64,000 bases of DNA from an uncultured bacterium (lineage in GTDB: Bacteria > Cyanobacteriota > Vampirovibrionia > Gastranaerophilales > Gastranaerophilaceae), in the NCBI GenBank assembly GCA_900551915.1, contig URXT01000006.1, positions 1 to 64,000 of the forward strand, read 5' to 3'. The translations under genes were made by a program, and so were the position numbers. Shown piece by piece: positions 25,850 to 33,658 of the stretch. The notes below the pieces were generated by a model. That model did not search any database. It was not told the DNA's origin and saw only the letters and a program-made list of their open reading frames with translations. How positions within the stretch are numbered: position 1 is the stretch's first letter; the number at the start of each line of letters is the position of its first letter.

Positions 25850-26716
25850 ATGGAATTTTCTGTAAACGAAAACTGCATTCACTGCGGAAAATGTATTAAA
25901 GACTGCATGGGAAAAGCTTTAAAATTCAACGAAAACAAAATCCCGGTTCTTGATGAAACAAAATGTATCAAATGCCAGCATTGCCTTGCAATTTGTCCGG
26001 TCGGCGCGCTGTCGATTTTCGGCAAAAACCCGCAAGAGTCTGAAATTTCAAGAGAAAACTTTGACGCGGACGAAATTTTAAATCTTATCAAATGCCGCCG
26101 AAGTATCAGACATTACAAAAACCACAATCTTGATACTGAACGCATGGAGAAATTGAAAGATATGTTAAATTGGGTTCCAACAGGCGTCAACAACCACCGC
26201 TTGCATTTTGCATTCATTGATGATGTTGAAGTCATGGATGAATTCAGAAATTACACAAACGGAAAATTGTTAAAACTTTTAAACAATCCTGCGCTAAAAC
26301 ATCTTGCCGGCAAATTTGAAAGATATAAAGACGCATTTTTGCGGGGCGAAGATATAATTTTTCGCGGAGCGCCGCACATGATTGTTGTTTCAAGCCCGAT
26401 TGACTCACCTTGCGCTGACATCGACCCTGTAATCGCGCTTTCTTATTTTGAACTTTATGCAAAAAGTTTAAATGTTGGAACATGCTGGTGCGGAATTGCG
26501 TATGCAATGCTGAAAATATTTCCGGAGCTTTGCGACCATCTTCAAATCCCTGAAGGCTACAAAGTTGGCTATGCAATGCTCTTCGGTGACCCGGATGTGA
26601 AATATCCGCGTGCGACCCAGCCTGAAAAATGTCAAATTATTTCCGTGAAAAAAGGCATTAAAAATTCATCATTTTTAGAAAAAGCAAAACGTTACTTTTG
26701 GAACGGCATAAGGTGA
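25850..26716 (+). CDS. Ferredoxin-nitroreductase fusion protein
   Basis: 288 aa. N-terminal 2[4Fe-4S] ferredoxin domain (CIHCGKCIKDC at about 10-20; CIKCQHCLAICP at about 40-51), then a nitroreductase-family FMN domain starting near residue 75 (RRSIRHYKNHNLD, with the RRSxR flavin-phosphate motif) and ending with GYAMLFGDP. Such fusions transfer electrons from ferredoxin to FMN and on to nitro compounds, quinones or other acceptors. Ribosome site GGAGG before the ATG. Single-gene unit with a strong terminator. Confidence 0.85.
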   Translation: MEFSVNENCIHCGKCIKDCMGKALKFNENKIPVLDETKCIKCQHCLAICPVGALSIFGKNPQESEISRENFDADEILNLIKCRRSIRHYKNHNLDTERMEKLKDMLNWVPTGVNNHRLHFAFIDDVEVMDEFRNYTNGKLLKLLNNPALKHLAGKFERYKDAFLRGEDIIFRGAPHMIVVSSPIDSPCADIDPVIALSYFELYAKSLNVGTCWCGIAYAMLKIFPELCDHLQIPEGYKVGYAMLFGDPDVKYPRATQPEKCQIISVKKGIKNSSFLEKAKRYFWNGIR

Positions 26717-26740
26717 TTTTGCGTTCAAAATTTGATAATA

Positions 26741-26773
26741 AAAAAAGGTTTCGAAAAAATCCGAAACCTTTTT
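26741..26773. terminator. Bidirectional terminator
   Basis: AAGGTTTCG/CGAAACCTT stem with a short loop, an A-run before and a T-run after. It separates the convergent nitroreductase and leucine-rich-protein genes. Confidence 0.9.
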
Positions 26774-26797
26774 ATTTGTAAGTTTTTTTAAAGACTT

Positions 26798-27346
26798 TTA
26801 CACGCAAGCGCATTCTTGAACTTCAGAATTAACGCTGCAGAAATTATATCCTGCTTCATGCTGTTCAAAATATCTGTGGCCGTCAATTACAAGTTCGTTG
26901 CACATGTTCAAAGTTGTTAATGAAAGATTTTTAGCAACTTTTGAATCCATGATAAGTGTATTTACGTGGAAATTTTTCGGCAATTGTTCGATTTTTGTGC
27001 CTGAAATGTTGAAAACATTTGTTCTGATATCTGTGTTCAATTTTTCAACATTTGATTTTTCCATTGTAAGGCTGCCTGTATAAATGTGTTCAGGTAATTT
27101 TTTAATTTTTGTACCTGACATGTTAACTCTGTCAGCATCAATCGGATTTGTAAAGCTTTTGATTTCAGCGCCTGACAAATTCAATTCCTGGCTTACCCAG
27201 CCCATTGTCAATTTGTCAATAACGCATTTTGAAAGGTTTAAGTTGCCTTCGATGTTGCCAAGTTGTAAATGTTTGATTGTGCAGCCTGAAAGGTCTAAAT
27301 CTCCGCCGTTATAGCTGCTTAAAATTTGTTCATAATCTTTTTTCAT
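26798..27346 (-). CDS. Leucine-rich solenoid-like protein
   Basis: 182 aa, no signal peptide. Built from about seven irregular 20-23-residue repeats with the core L-x-L-S-x-[CAT]-x-I-x-x-[LF]: GDLDLSGCTIKHL, GNLNLSKCVIDKL, QELNLSGAEIKSF, DRVNMSGTKIKKLP, GSLTMEKSNVEKL, NVFNISGTKIEQLP. This is the pattern of a beta-solenoid between leucine-rich and pentapeptide repeats. The last 35 residues are not repetitive and end ECACV. Probably a binding scaffold or host-interacting protein; function unknown. Preceded by a clear GGAGG ribosome site. Confidence 0.65.
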   Translation of the reverse strand: MKKDYEQILSSYNGGDLDLSGCTIKHLQLGNIEGNLNLSKCVIDKLTMGWVSQELNLSGAEIKSFTNPIDADRVNMSGTKIKKLPEHIYTGSLTMEKSNVEKLNTDIRTNVFNISGTKIEQLPKNFHVNTLIMDSKVAKNLSLTTLNMCNELVIDGHRYFEQHEAGYNFCSVNSEVQECACV

Positions 27347-27583
27347 TATTTCCTCCTTGTTTAAGTAAGTGCTTTAAATATAATTTATCTTTTTGACTTC
27401 GACATCCTCTATATAAATGTTTTTTATTATTTTTTCTTAAAATTTAATGAAAATTTTTTACAAAAAAATCATGTTGTTTTGAATTTATAAACACAATTTA
27501 TCACGGAAAATTTTTTATGAAAAATTTGTAAAAAATTTTAATATTTTATTAGAAAATTTTTCAAAAAATCTTCGGAAATTTAT

Positions 27584-27612
27584 TTGCTATATTTGCAAAA
27601 ATTATGTATAGT
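27584..27612 (+). promoter_or_regulatory. Promoter of the antiporter gene
   Basis: TTGCTA, 17-base spacer, TATAGT, then seven bases to ATG 27620. This geometry argues that the true start is 27620 and not the TTG inside the -35 box. The rest of the 273-base gap (27347-27619) is very AT-rich with no other feature I can name. Confidence 0.5.
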
Positions 27613-27619
27613 AAGATAT

Positions 27620-29086
27620 ATGATTTTAAATGAAATTTTATTAATATCTTCTGTTCTTTTAGTGAGTGCAATATTACTAAATAAAATAGGCGGAAAATTC
27701 GGTGTACCGTCGCTTTTAATTTTTATTCTTGTCGGAATTCTTGCAGGTTCGGACGGAATTTTAGGGATACATTTTGAAGATTATTCGCTTTCGCAATATG
27801 TGGGTATTGTTGCAATTTCTTACATACTTTTTATGGGCGGTTTGAGCGTAAATATTGATGAATTAAAACCGATTATGAAAGAGGGAATTATTCTTGCAAC
27901 TTTAGGCGTTTTTGTAACAGGAATTGTCACCGGATTGTGCAGTTATTATTTGTTAAATTTACCGCTTTTAGAATGCTTTTTACTCGGAGCAATTGTATCA
28001 TCAACTGACGCGGCTGCAGTTTTTGGAGTTTTGCGTTCAAAAAGCATAAGTTTGGGAAATAATTTAAAGCCATTACTTGAATTTGAATCAGGAAGCAACG
28101 ACCCGATGGCTGTGTTTTCAACGCTAGGCGTCATCGGATTGATTTCCGGACAATTAAACATTACGGGACTTATTTTTGACTTTTTCAGACAAATGCTTTT
28201 GGGAATTGCTTTCGGATATATAATCGCAAAGCTTACTGTTATTTTAATAAATAAAATTAAGCTGGAATATGACAGTTTGTATGTTGTAATAACACTTGCG
28301 AGTGTAATTTTTACATATTCCTTTATTACGATTTTGGGCGGAAACGGGTTTATCGGAGTTTATGTATGCGGGCTTGTGATGGCTGCAAACAAATTCGTTA
28401 ATAAAAAAACTTTAATAAAATTTCATGATGCAATTGCCTGGCTAATGCAAATCGTAATGTTTATGATTTTGGGATTGCTCGTAAATTTCAAAGAAGGTTT
28501 TGTTCACACAAAAGAAGCATTTTTAGTTGCGCTTATTTTGATTTTTGTTGCAAGACCGATTGCAGTATTTTTGTGTGATGTCGGGTTTAAAAGAACTATA
28601 AGAGAAAAACTTATGATAAGCTGGGTAGGGTTGCGCGGAGCCGCTCCTATTGTGCTTGCAACTTTTCCTCTGACAGCAAACGTTCCTCACGCAACAGAAA
28701 TTTTTAATATTGTATTTTTCGTTGTTATAATTTCGGTTTTATTGCAGGGAACAACAATCCCGTATGCGGCAAAAGTCTTAAAAGTTGACGCACCGCTTGA
28801 ATTAAACCATGATTCTGTTATCGAATACGGAGACAAAGACCCCAACAACAAAATGATTGAATTTACGGTAGCCAACAATGCTGCAGCGGCCGGAAAACAG
28901 TTGTATGAATTAAATCTTCCGCAAGGTGCTCTGGTAAGTTTGATATACAAAAAAGGCGAATATATAATTCCAACCGGAAGCACTGTTGTTGAAGCTTGTG
29001 ATGTGTTGTTTGTATTGATGGATAAGACAAAAGAAGACACAGTGCGCGAAATTTTATGCTCGGAACAAAAAGATGAAACCGCCTAA
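27620..29086 (+). CDS. Potassium/proton antiporter, CPA1 (NhaP2/CvrA) type
   Basis: 488 aa. About 12-13 membrane helices: GVPSLLIFILVGILAGSDG, GAIVSSTDAAAVFGVLRS (the conserved S-T-D-A-A motif of CPA1 exchangers), EFESGSNDPMAVF (the N-D ion-binding pair), and LRGAAPIVLATFPL. After residue 390 comes a cytosolic domain ending in a TrkA_C/RCK_C-like segment (LPQGALVSLIYKKGEYIIPTG). Family role: K+ or Na+ efflux in exchange for protons. Monocistronic. Confidence 0.88.
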   Translation: MILNEILLISSVLLVSAILLNKIGGKFGVPSLLIFILVGILAGSDGILGIHFEDYSLSQYVGIVAISYILFMGGLSVNIDELKPIMKEGIILATLGVFVTGIVTGLCSYYLLNLPLLECFLLGAIVSSTDAAAVFGVLRSKSISLGNNLKPLLEFESGSNDPMAVFSTLGVIGLISGQLNITGLIFDFFRQMLLGIAFGYIIAKLTVILINKIKLEYDSLYVVITLASVIFTYSFITILGGNGFIGVYVCGLVMAANKFVNKKTLIKFHDAIAWLMQIVMFMILGLLVNFKEGFVHTKEAFLVALILIFVARPIAVFLCDVGFKRTIREKLMISWVGLRGAAPIVLATFPLTANVPHATEIFNIVFFVVIISVLLQGTTIPYAAKVLKVDAPLELNHDSVIEYGDKDPNNKMIEFTVANNAAAAGKQLYELNLPQGALVSLIYKKGEYIIPTGSTVVEACDVLFVLMDKTKEDTVREILCSEQKDETA

Positions 29087-29249
29087 CGTTTTTTAAACTT
29101 ATGTTAACAATTTTTATTTTTAAAATTTTTTCTGTAATATAAAATTATCGTTTTCGAAATTGTAAATTATTATTAAGATAACCTGCAGGGGGATAGCAAA
29201 AAATTTTATTATAGACATTAATAATAAATATAAAAACACCGGGGTAATT

Positions 29250-30605
29250 ATGAAAGTTTCTGCAATTAATTTCTCAAATTATGATGTTTCTTTTCTAAAC
29301 AATTCTGAAAGGACTGTAAACAAAAACCGCAAAAGAAAATATAATGCAGCCAAATATTTTAAAGAGCCGGCAGCATACACTTCAGGCGCAATTCTTGCCG
29401 GAATAGGCACAATTTATTATATACAACGCGGCCGCACAACACCTTTTGCAAAAGAAGTAGCAGCTTCTATGAGCAAAGCTTACCACGGCAAAATTCCAGC
29501 CTCATCTCTTTCGTGTTTAATGAGCGGGGATGAGCTGTTAAAAGAATTGCCAAAACTTTCAAAAAGCAATTACGAATGCACACCTCAAAACATGGCAAAC
29601 GGTGTTTTCAAAGTTGATTTACACAGCCATTCCAACTACTCCGACGGTGAAGGTTATGTAAAAAATATTCTTGAAGACGCGGCAGAATACGCTGATGAGC
29701 TTTACAAAAAAACAAAACAAAAATTCATATTTGCTCTTACTGACCACGACACTGTCGAAGGTTTGAAAGAAGCTCTCAATATAATTTCTTACAATCCTTC
29801 AAGATACAAAAATCTTCGTTTTGTACCGGGAATTGAAGTCAGCTTTGCGCACAGCGCACCAAAGTCAAACAACGAATGTGAAATGTCCGAACTTCTCGTC
29901 TATGGAGTAAATCCATATTCTGAAAATATTACAAAGTTTTTAAAAAATATTAAACAAAAACGCATAGATATGATAAATAATTTTATAGCAGATGCAAAAA
30001 AAATATATCCGCTAACAAATTTTTCTTTTGACGAGTTTTCAAATTGCTATGACTTTAAAAAATACGGAAATCTTATGAATATTCATTGGCGGGTTTTCCA
30101 TTATACACAAACCAAACATGCTGTCACATGTGCTAATTCAAAATTCCACTCCGATATAAATTCTCAATACAAAAACATAATGCAAGACTTTAAAGGAGCT
30201 TCGGTTGATACATTAAAACAAAATGGTAAAATCCCTCATAATATTAACGACTTTCACGCTTTGGATAAGTTATTAAAAAAATATGCTCCGCACTTTGAAA
30301 ACGGCAAACTAATAGCATCAAGTGAAAATACTTTTGAAGAAGTAATTGATGCTTTTAAGGATGAAAAAAATGTTTTCATGGCATTTGCACATCCGGGATA
30401 TTTTTCAAATCATGTTACTAATCCTTCTGAAAGTTTGAAATATTTCACACAAAATTCTCAAGGGCTTATTAAAGCAAGCGAATCGTATCATCAGGCTTAC
30501 AGAAACATGGACAAAAATATTATCGAAAATTTACAAAAACAAACCGAAAGTTTAAATCTTTTAAACCTGGGCGGCCGAGACAACCACGGCAAAAAGTTAT
30601 TCTAA
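29250..30605 (+). CDS. PHP-domain metal-dependent phosphoesterase-like protein
   Basis: 451 aa. Starts MKVSAINFSNYDVSFLNN, then a possible membrane or hydrophobic segment near residues 45-62 (YTSGAILAGIGTIYYI). PHP metal ligands: DLHSHSNYSD (about 125), LTDHDTVEG (about 170), GIEVS (about 200), AHPGY (about 388) and GGRDNHG at the C-terminus. PHP enzymes hydrolyse phosphoesters such as histidinol phosphate or 3',5' nucleotides. The large insert between residues 215 and 370 is not recognised. Next gene follows after 17 bases; both share the N-terminal motif. Confidence 0.75.
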   Translation: MKVSAINFSNYDVSFLNNSERTVNKNRKRKYNAAKYFKEPAAYTSGAILAGIGTIYYIQRGRTTPFAKEVAASMSKAYHGKIPASSLSCLMSGDELLKELPKLSKSNYECTPQNMANGVFKVDLHSHSNYSDGEGYVKNILEDAAEYADELYKKTKQKFIFALTDHDTVEGLKEALNIISYNPSRYKNLRFVPGIEVSFAHSAPKSNNECEMSELLVYGVNPYSENITKFLKNIKQKRIDMINNFIADAKKIYPLTNFSFDEFSNCYDFKKYGNLMNIHWRVFHYTQTKHAVTCANSKFHSDINSQYKNIMQDFKGASVDTLKQNGKIPHNINDFHALDKLLKKYAPHFENGKLIASSENTFEEVIDAFKDEKNVFMAFAHPGYFSNHVTNPSESLKYFTQNSQGLIKASESYHQAYRNMDKNIIENLQKQTESLNLLNLGGRDNHGKKLF

Positions 30606-30622
30606 ACAGAAAAGGCAGGATT

Positions 30623-31849
30623 ATGAAAATCACATCAATAAATAATCTTTACAACAATCAAATATACAGCAATAAAAATCAAAATCCAAATAAAAAATAT
30701 ATTTCCCATGACGCAAAAGATACATTCACCAAAAGTCAAACTATTACAGCTAACAAGTTTACTTTTACCGGAATAACGCGCCGTCTGCCTTATAAAATAA
30801 TTTGGTCAACAGATGATTTAATAAGCCAATGGAAAAATTTGAAATATGCGCCTTATTATGAAGCACTTGATGATAAGAAATTCTATCAAAATAAATTAAT
30901 CCGCAAAGAAAATTTTTCATTTCTTGACAATGTTACAGAAAAAATCAAACAGGAATTTGTTGAATATTTTAAAAAAGAAACTTCGTTTCCAGACTTAAAA
31001 AAAGTTTCAGAAAACATCGAAAACGAATTTGTTAAACAGGTAAAAAACTCGGCTGAAATGGTGTCACCTAATATCAACATTGTTTCTGCCGGTTACGATC
31101 CGACCTGTTCGGTTGGTTTGAAAAAAGCTTTCCCCGGAAGCGATTTGGACAAAGCATATGTTGTGCTTCAAAACAATTCTTGTATGAATTCTTTTGAAGT
31201 CATAAATAAATTTAAAAGCAATCTTTGGTTCAATACAGACCAAAGAATTCTAAGCTTGAATAACGAAGACACTTTTCCGGAAGTGTTAACAATGGACGGT
31301 ATAACATATACTCTCAAAAAACTTGATAAAGTTTTCAAGACAATGGTATTTTCGCAAGATTCAAAAGACAATTTTAAATATTTGCGGATGAACGAATTAG
31401 ATCCCGTCAAAGGCGGATTATTTAATACCTTGCTTGCTAAAAAACTTCCGTTTGAAGATATTTCAAAAGAATACGCAAAAAATTTCGCCTACTTTATTGA
31501 ATCTGTTCGTGACGGAAAAAACCTTATAAAAAACACTAAATATTGTTGCGAACTAGAATCAGCTATAGCTAATTCTCCATTTGCTCAATACAGCAATGTC
31601 ACGCAAATGGGTGCTCATGACAAACTTCTTTCAACCGGCCTCAAAAAAATAAAAACAAAACTGCAAAGACGCACAGAACTCTTAAACGAATTTGACAAAT
31701 TTCATGTTGATGAAAAGTATGATTTAATTAAAGAGATAATAAAATCAGTTTCAAAGGACAATGACAATCCAAAATTCAACAAATATTTCCAAAACGATGA
31801 CGATATAAAAGAACGTTATGACAGGTTAAACCGTCTTTTGCTAGAATAG
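30623..31849 (+). CDS. Unknown protein with nucleotidyltransferase-like motif
   Basis: 408 aa, not recognised as a whole. N-terminus MKITSINNLYNNQIYSNKNQ and a later NKFTFTGI match the short lineage motif seen in its neighbours. Residues about 148-180 include GYDPTCSVGL and PGSDLDKAYVVL, which resembles the G-S...S-D-x-D core of minimal nucleotidyltransferases. The rest is helical and Lys/Asn-rich. Co-transcribed with the PHP gene. It could be a nucleotidyl-transferring effector or toxin, but the fold assignment is only a motif match. Confidence 0.5.
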   Translation: MKITSINNLYNNQIYSNKNQNPNKKYISHDAKDTFTKSQTITANKFTFTGITRRLPYKIIWSTDDLISQWKNLKYAPYYEALDDKKFYQNKLIRKENFSFLDNVTEKIKQEFVEYFKKETSFPDLKKVSENIENEFVKQVKNSAEMVSPNINIVSAGYDPTCSVGLKKAFPGSDLDKAYVVLQNNSCMNSFEVINKFKSNLWFNTDQRILSLNNEDTFPEVLTMDGITYTLKKLDKVFKTMVFSQDSKDNFKYLRMNELDPVKGGLFNTLLAKKLPFEDISKEYAKNFAYFIESVRDGKNLIKNTKYCCELESAIANSPFAQYSNVTQMGAHDKLLSTGLKKIKTKLQRRTELLNEFDKFHVDEKYDLIKEIIKSVSKDNDNPKFNKYFQNDDDIKERYDRLNRLLLE

Positions 31850-31875
31850 CTTTCAGGCAAAATAAATATTATAAA

Positions 31876-32628
31876 TTACATTTTATTAAGAAAGAATACA
31901 ACGTTTTTTACCCATAAATCACTTACAGATTTATCACAGTATTTACCGGATTTGCCTATTAAATCAATGGTATTATAATTTTCTCTAACTCTTTTTTCAA
32001 TCGTTTTAGCCATTTCTTCAATGCACTGTTCAACGTTCTCAAATTTAGCATGTTTGTTGTTAATATAAATTCCGCCAATATTTTTCATTTTAACAGCAGC
32101 AACAGAGGTTCCACGGCCGGATTCCTGCATTGCAATGGCAATCAAAACGGTTGGATTTATATTATGTTTGTTGCCAATGTCAATAAAACTTTGAGCTTTG
32201 CCGTAGAATGGATTGTAATCTTTTCTGCCGTTGCGTTTTGGAATTAATTGTTCAATAAAGTAATTTAATTCTTCAACGCTTCCTTTATATCTGTCTTTTA
32301 TGCATGTTGAATATTTACTGAATTTATTTTTTGGAACAAAATCCATTGAACCTAAAGGAGGTAAAAATTCATTTTTAGCTTTCGGTACAAATGGCATAAA
32401 AATTTCAAAATCTTTCGGGTCGTAATTGCTGAATGTTATTAAAGATTTATTTACACCTTGGGCATGCCCGCTTAAAGTTGTTAAAGATTCAACTGCAATC
32501 ATTGCACTTGGAAGAATCTTTTTCATTGCTGTTTGTTTTATCTTTTGCGGTATAATTTTTTGCGGCAGGTATTTTTTCAGTCCTGCTCTGCTGCGCTGAA
32601 ACTGCGCTTGAATTTTGGGGATATGCAT
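31876..32628 (-). CDS. Glucosaminidase-like peptidoglycan hydrolase
   Basis: 250 aa. N-terminal 95 residues are basic with a hydrophobic patch but no clean signal peptide. The C-terminal half has IDIGNKHNINPTVLIAIAMQESGRGTS, with the catalytic Glu in QESG, followed by VKMKNIGGIYI, like the 'N-N-F-G-I' strand of GH73/FlgJ-type glucosaminidases and lysozyme folds. Predicted to cleave glycan strands of peptidoglycan. How it is exported is unclear. Convergent with the nucleotidyltransferase-like gene. Confidence 0.65.
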   Translation of the reverse strand: MHIPKIQAQFQRSRAGLKKYLPQKIIPQKIKQTAMKKILPSAMIAVESLTTLSGHAQGVNKSLITFSNYDPKDFEIFMPFVPKAKNEFLPPLGSMDFVPKNKFSKYSTCIKDRYKGSVEELNYFIEQLIPKRNGRKDYNPFYGKAQSFIDIGNKHNINPTVLIAIAMQESGRGTSVAAVKMKNIGGIYINNKHAKFENVEQCIEEMAKTIEKRVRENYNTIDLIGKSGKYCDKSVSDLWVKNVVFFLNKM

Positions 32629-32811
32629 ATTATTATTCCTTTTAGGTTGGGGTCGAGTATATTTTCTACAAAAGATAAAAAATTTTCAAGTGGGAAAATT
32701 GCCAAAATTTCTTCAAATTAATAAAAATATTAAAATAAATATTTCATGTTATTCCTTTATGTAATGTTTCGCACAAGAGGGCAGGTTATAAAATTATTAA
32801 AGAGGTGAAAT

Positions 32812-33009
32812 ATGAAAATTTATCCCGTGAGAAATCTTTCTCAAAACTCCTTTCAATCAAAACTGCCGGCGCCGCCAAAACTTCCTTCCAAAACAAGACA
32901 ATTTTTTGAAGGTGTAAGTGTTGCCGCAATCACAAGCATACCAATGTTTGTATATTTATATCTTGCCGGTCTATATGAAAAAATCAGAAGCAGCAAAGGT
33001 TCTGATTAA
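32812..33009 (+). CDS. Small single-span membrane protein
   Basis: 65 aa with a good ribosome site (AAAGAGGTGAAAT before the ATG). N-terminus MKIYPVRNLSQNSFQSKLPA fits the lineage motif; a Pro-rich linker follows, then one membrane helix (VAAITSIPMFVYLYLAGLY) and a basic tail (KIRSSKG). Too short for an enzyme. Possibly a membrane peptide linked with the neighbouring cell-wall hydrolase. Convergent with the 33013 gene, whose stop is four bases away. Confidence 0.65.
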   Translation: MKIYPVRNLSQNSFQSKLPAPPKLPSKTRQFFEGVSVAAITSIPMFVYLYLAGLYEKIRSSKGSD

Positions 33010-33012
33010 AAT

Positions 33013-33543
33013 TTATTCCAGATATTTTCTTCTCATAATCAAGCGCCCGGTTTCATCATAGCCGTTGCTTTTAATCCAGTGGGCAATAAGCCTTCCGTTA
33101 GGGCTAAAGATAAACGTTTCAGCCTTTGAAACTCTTAACCCCATATTGACAAGTTCTCCGTAAGTATTGTATTTGTAAGTCTTGTAAGGATACTCTAACC
33201 CATCTTTAATCTCATAATGAGTAAGCTTGCCGTTTTGAGAATAATACCAGACGCGGCTTTCATTCTCCTTATACATTACCGCATAAGAATTATCCGAAAA
33301 CAATGCAAGTGTCCGGTCTTTAAGTTCTGCATAGCCGTTTAAAAGAGCAGAAATATTATTATCGTATTCCTTATCAACTGCAAACTTCCTGACGATTTTG
33401 CTATCTAGTTTTGAAGGAATTTTGTTTAAAAGTTCTTCCCGCGCCTTGTCGGCTGTATATTGAACTTCGCCTGTCAGAAGCATTTCTGCGCTAACCGGAA
33501 GAGCCAAAAATAACATTGCCAAAATAACCAGAAATTTTTTCAT
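33013..33543 (-). CDS. Exported protein with antitoxin-like repeats
   Basis: 176 aa. Signal peptide MKKFLVILAMLFLALPVSA. The C-terminal 90 residues have 20-25-residue tyrosine- and glycine-rich repeats (RVWYYSQNGKLTHYE; YKTYKYNTYGELVNMG; FIFSPNGRLIAHWIKSNGYDETGRLIM), similar to the YwqK/MORN-like repeats found in some secreted and immunity proteins. Function not known; periplasmic binding role likely. Confidence 0.6.
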   Translation of the reverse strand: MKKFLVILAMLFLALPVSAEMLLTGEVQYTADKAREELLNKIPSKLDSKIVRKFAVDKEYDNNISALLNGYAELKDRTLALFSDNSYAVMYKENESRVWYYSQNGKLTHYEIKDGLEYPYKTYKYNTYGELVNMGLRVSKAETFIFSPNGRLIAHWIKSNGYDETGRLIMRRKYLE

Positions 33544-33658
33544 AAAAATATTTTAATGATTTGCATTGTTTGTGTCAACGGCATGCTGGCAGGAATTCAT
33601 TGCTAGGAAAAATTTTTATGGTAGAATTTTTGGGGAGATTAAGGATAGGAAAATTTTT

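Noticed and set aside
27347..27619. AT-rich gap as a replication origin
   Set aside because: No DnaA-box cluster or dnaA/dnaN genes nearby; the AT-richness fits a plain promoter region.
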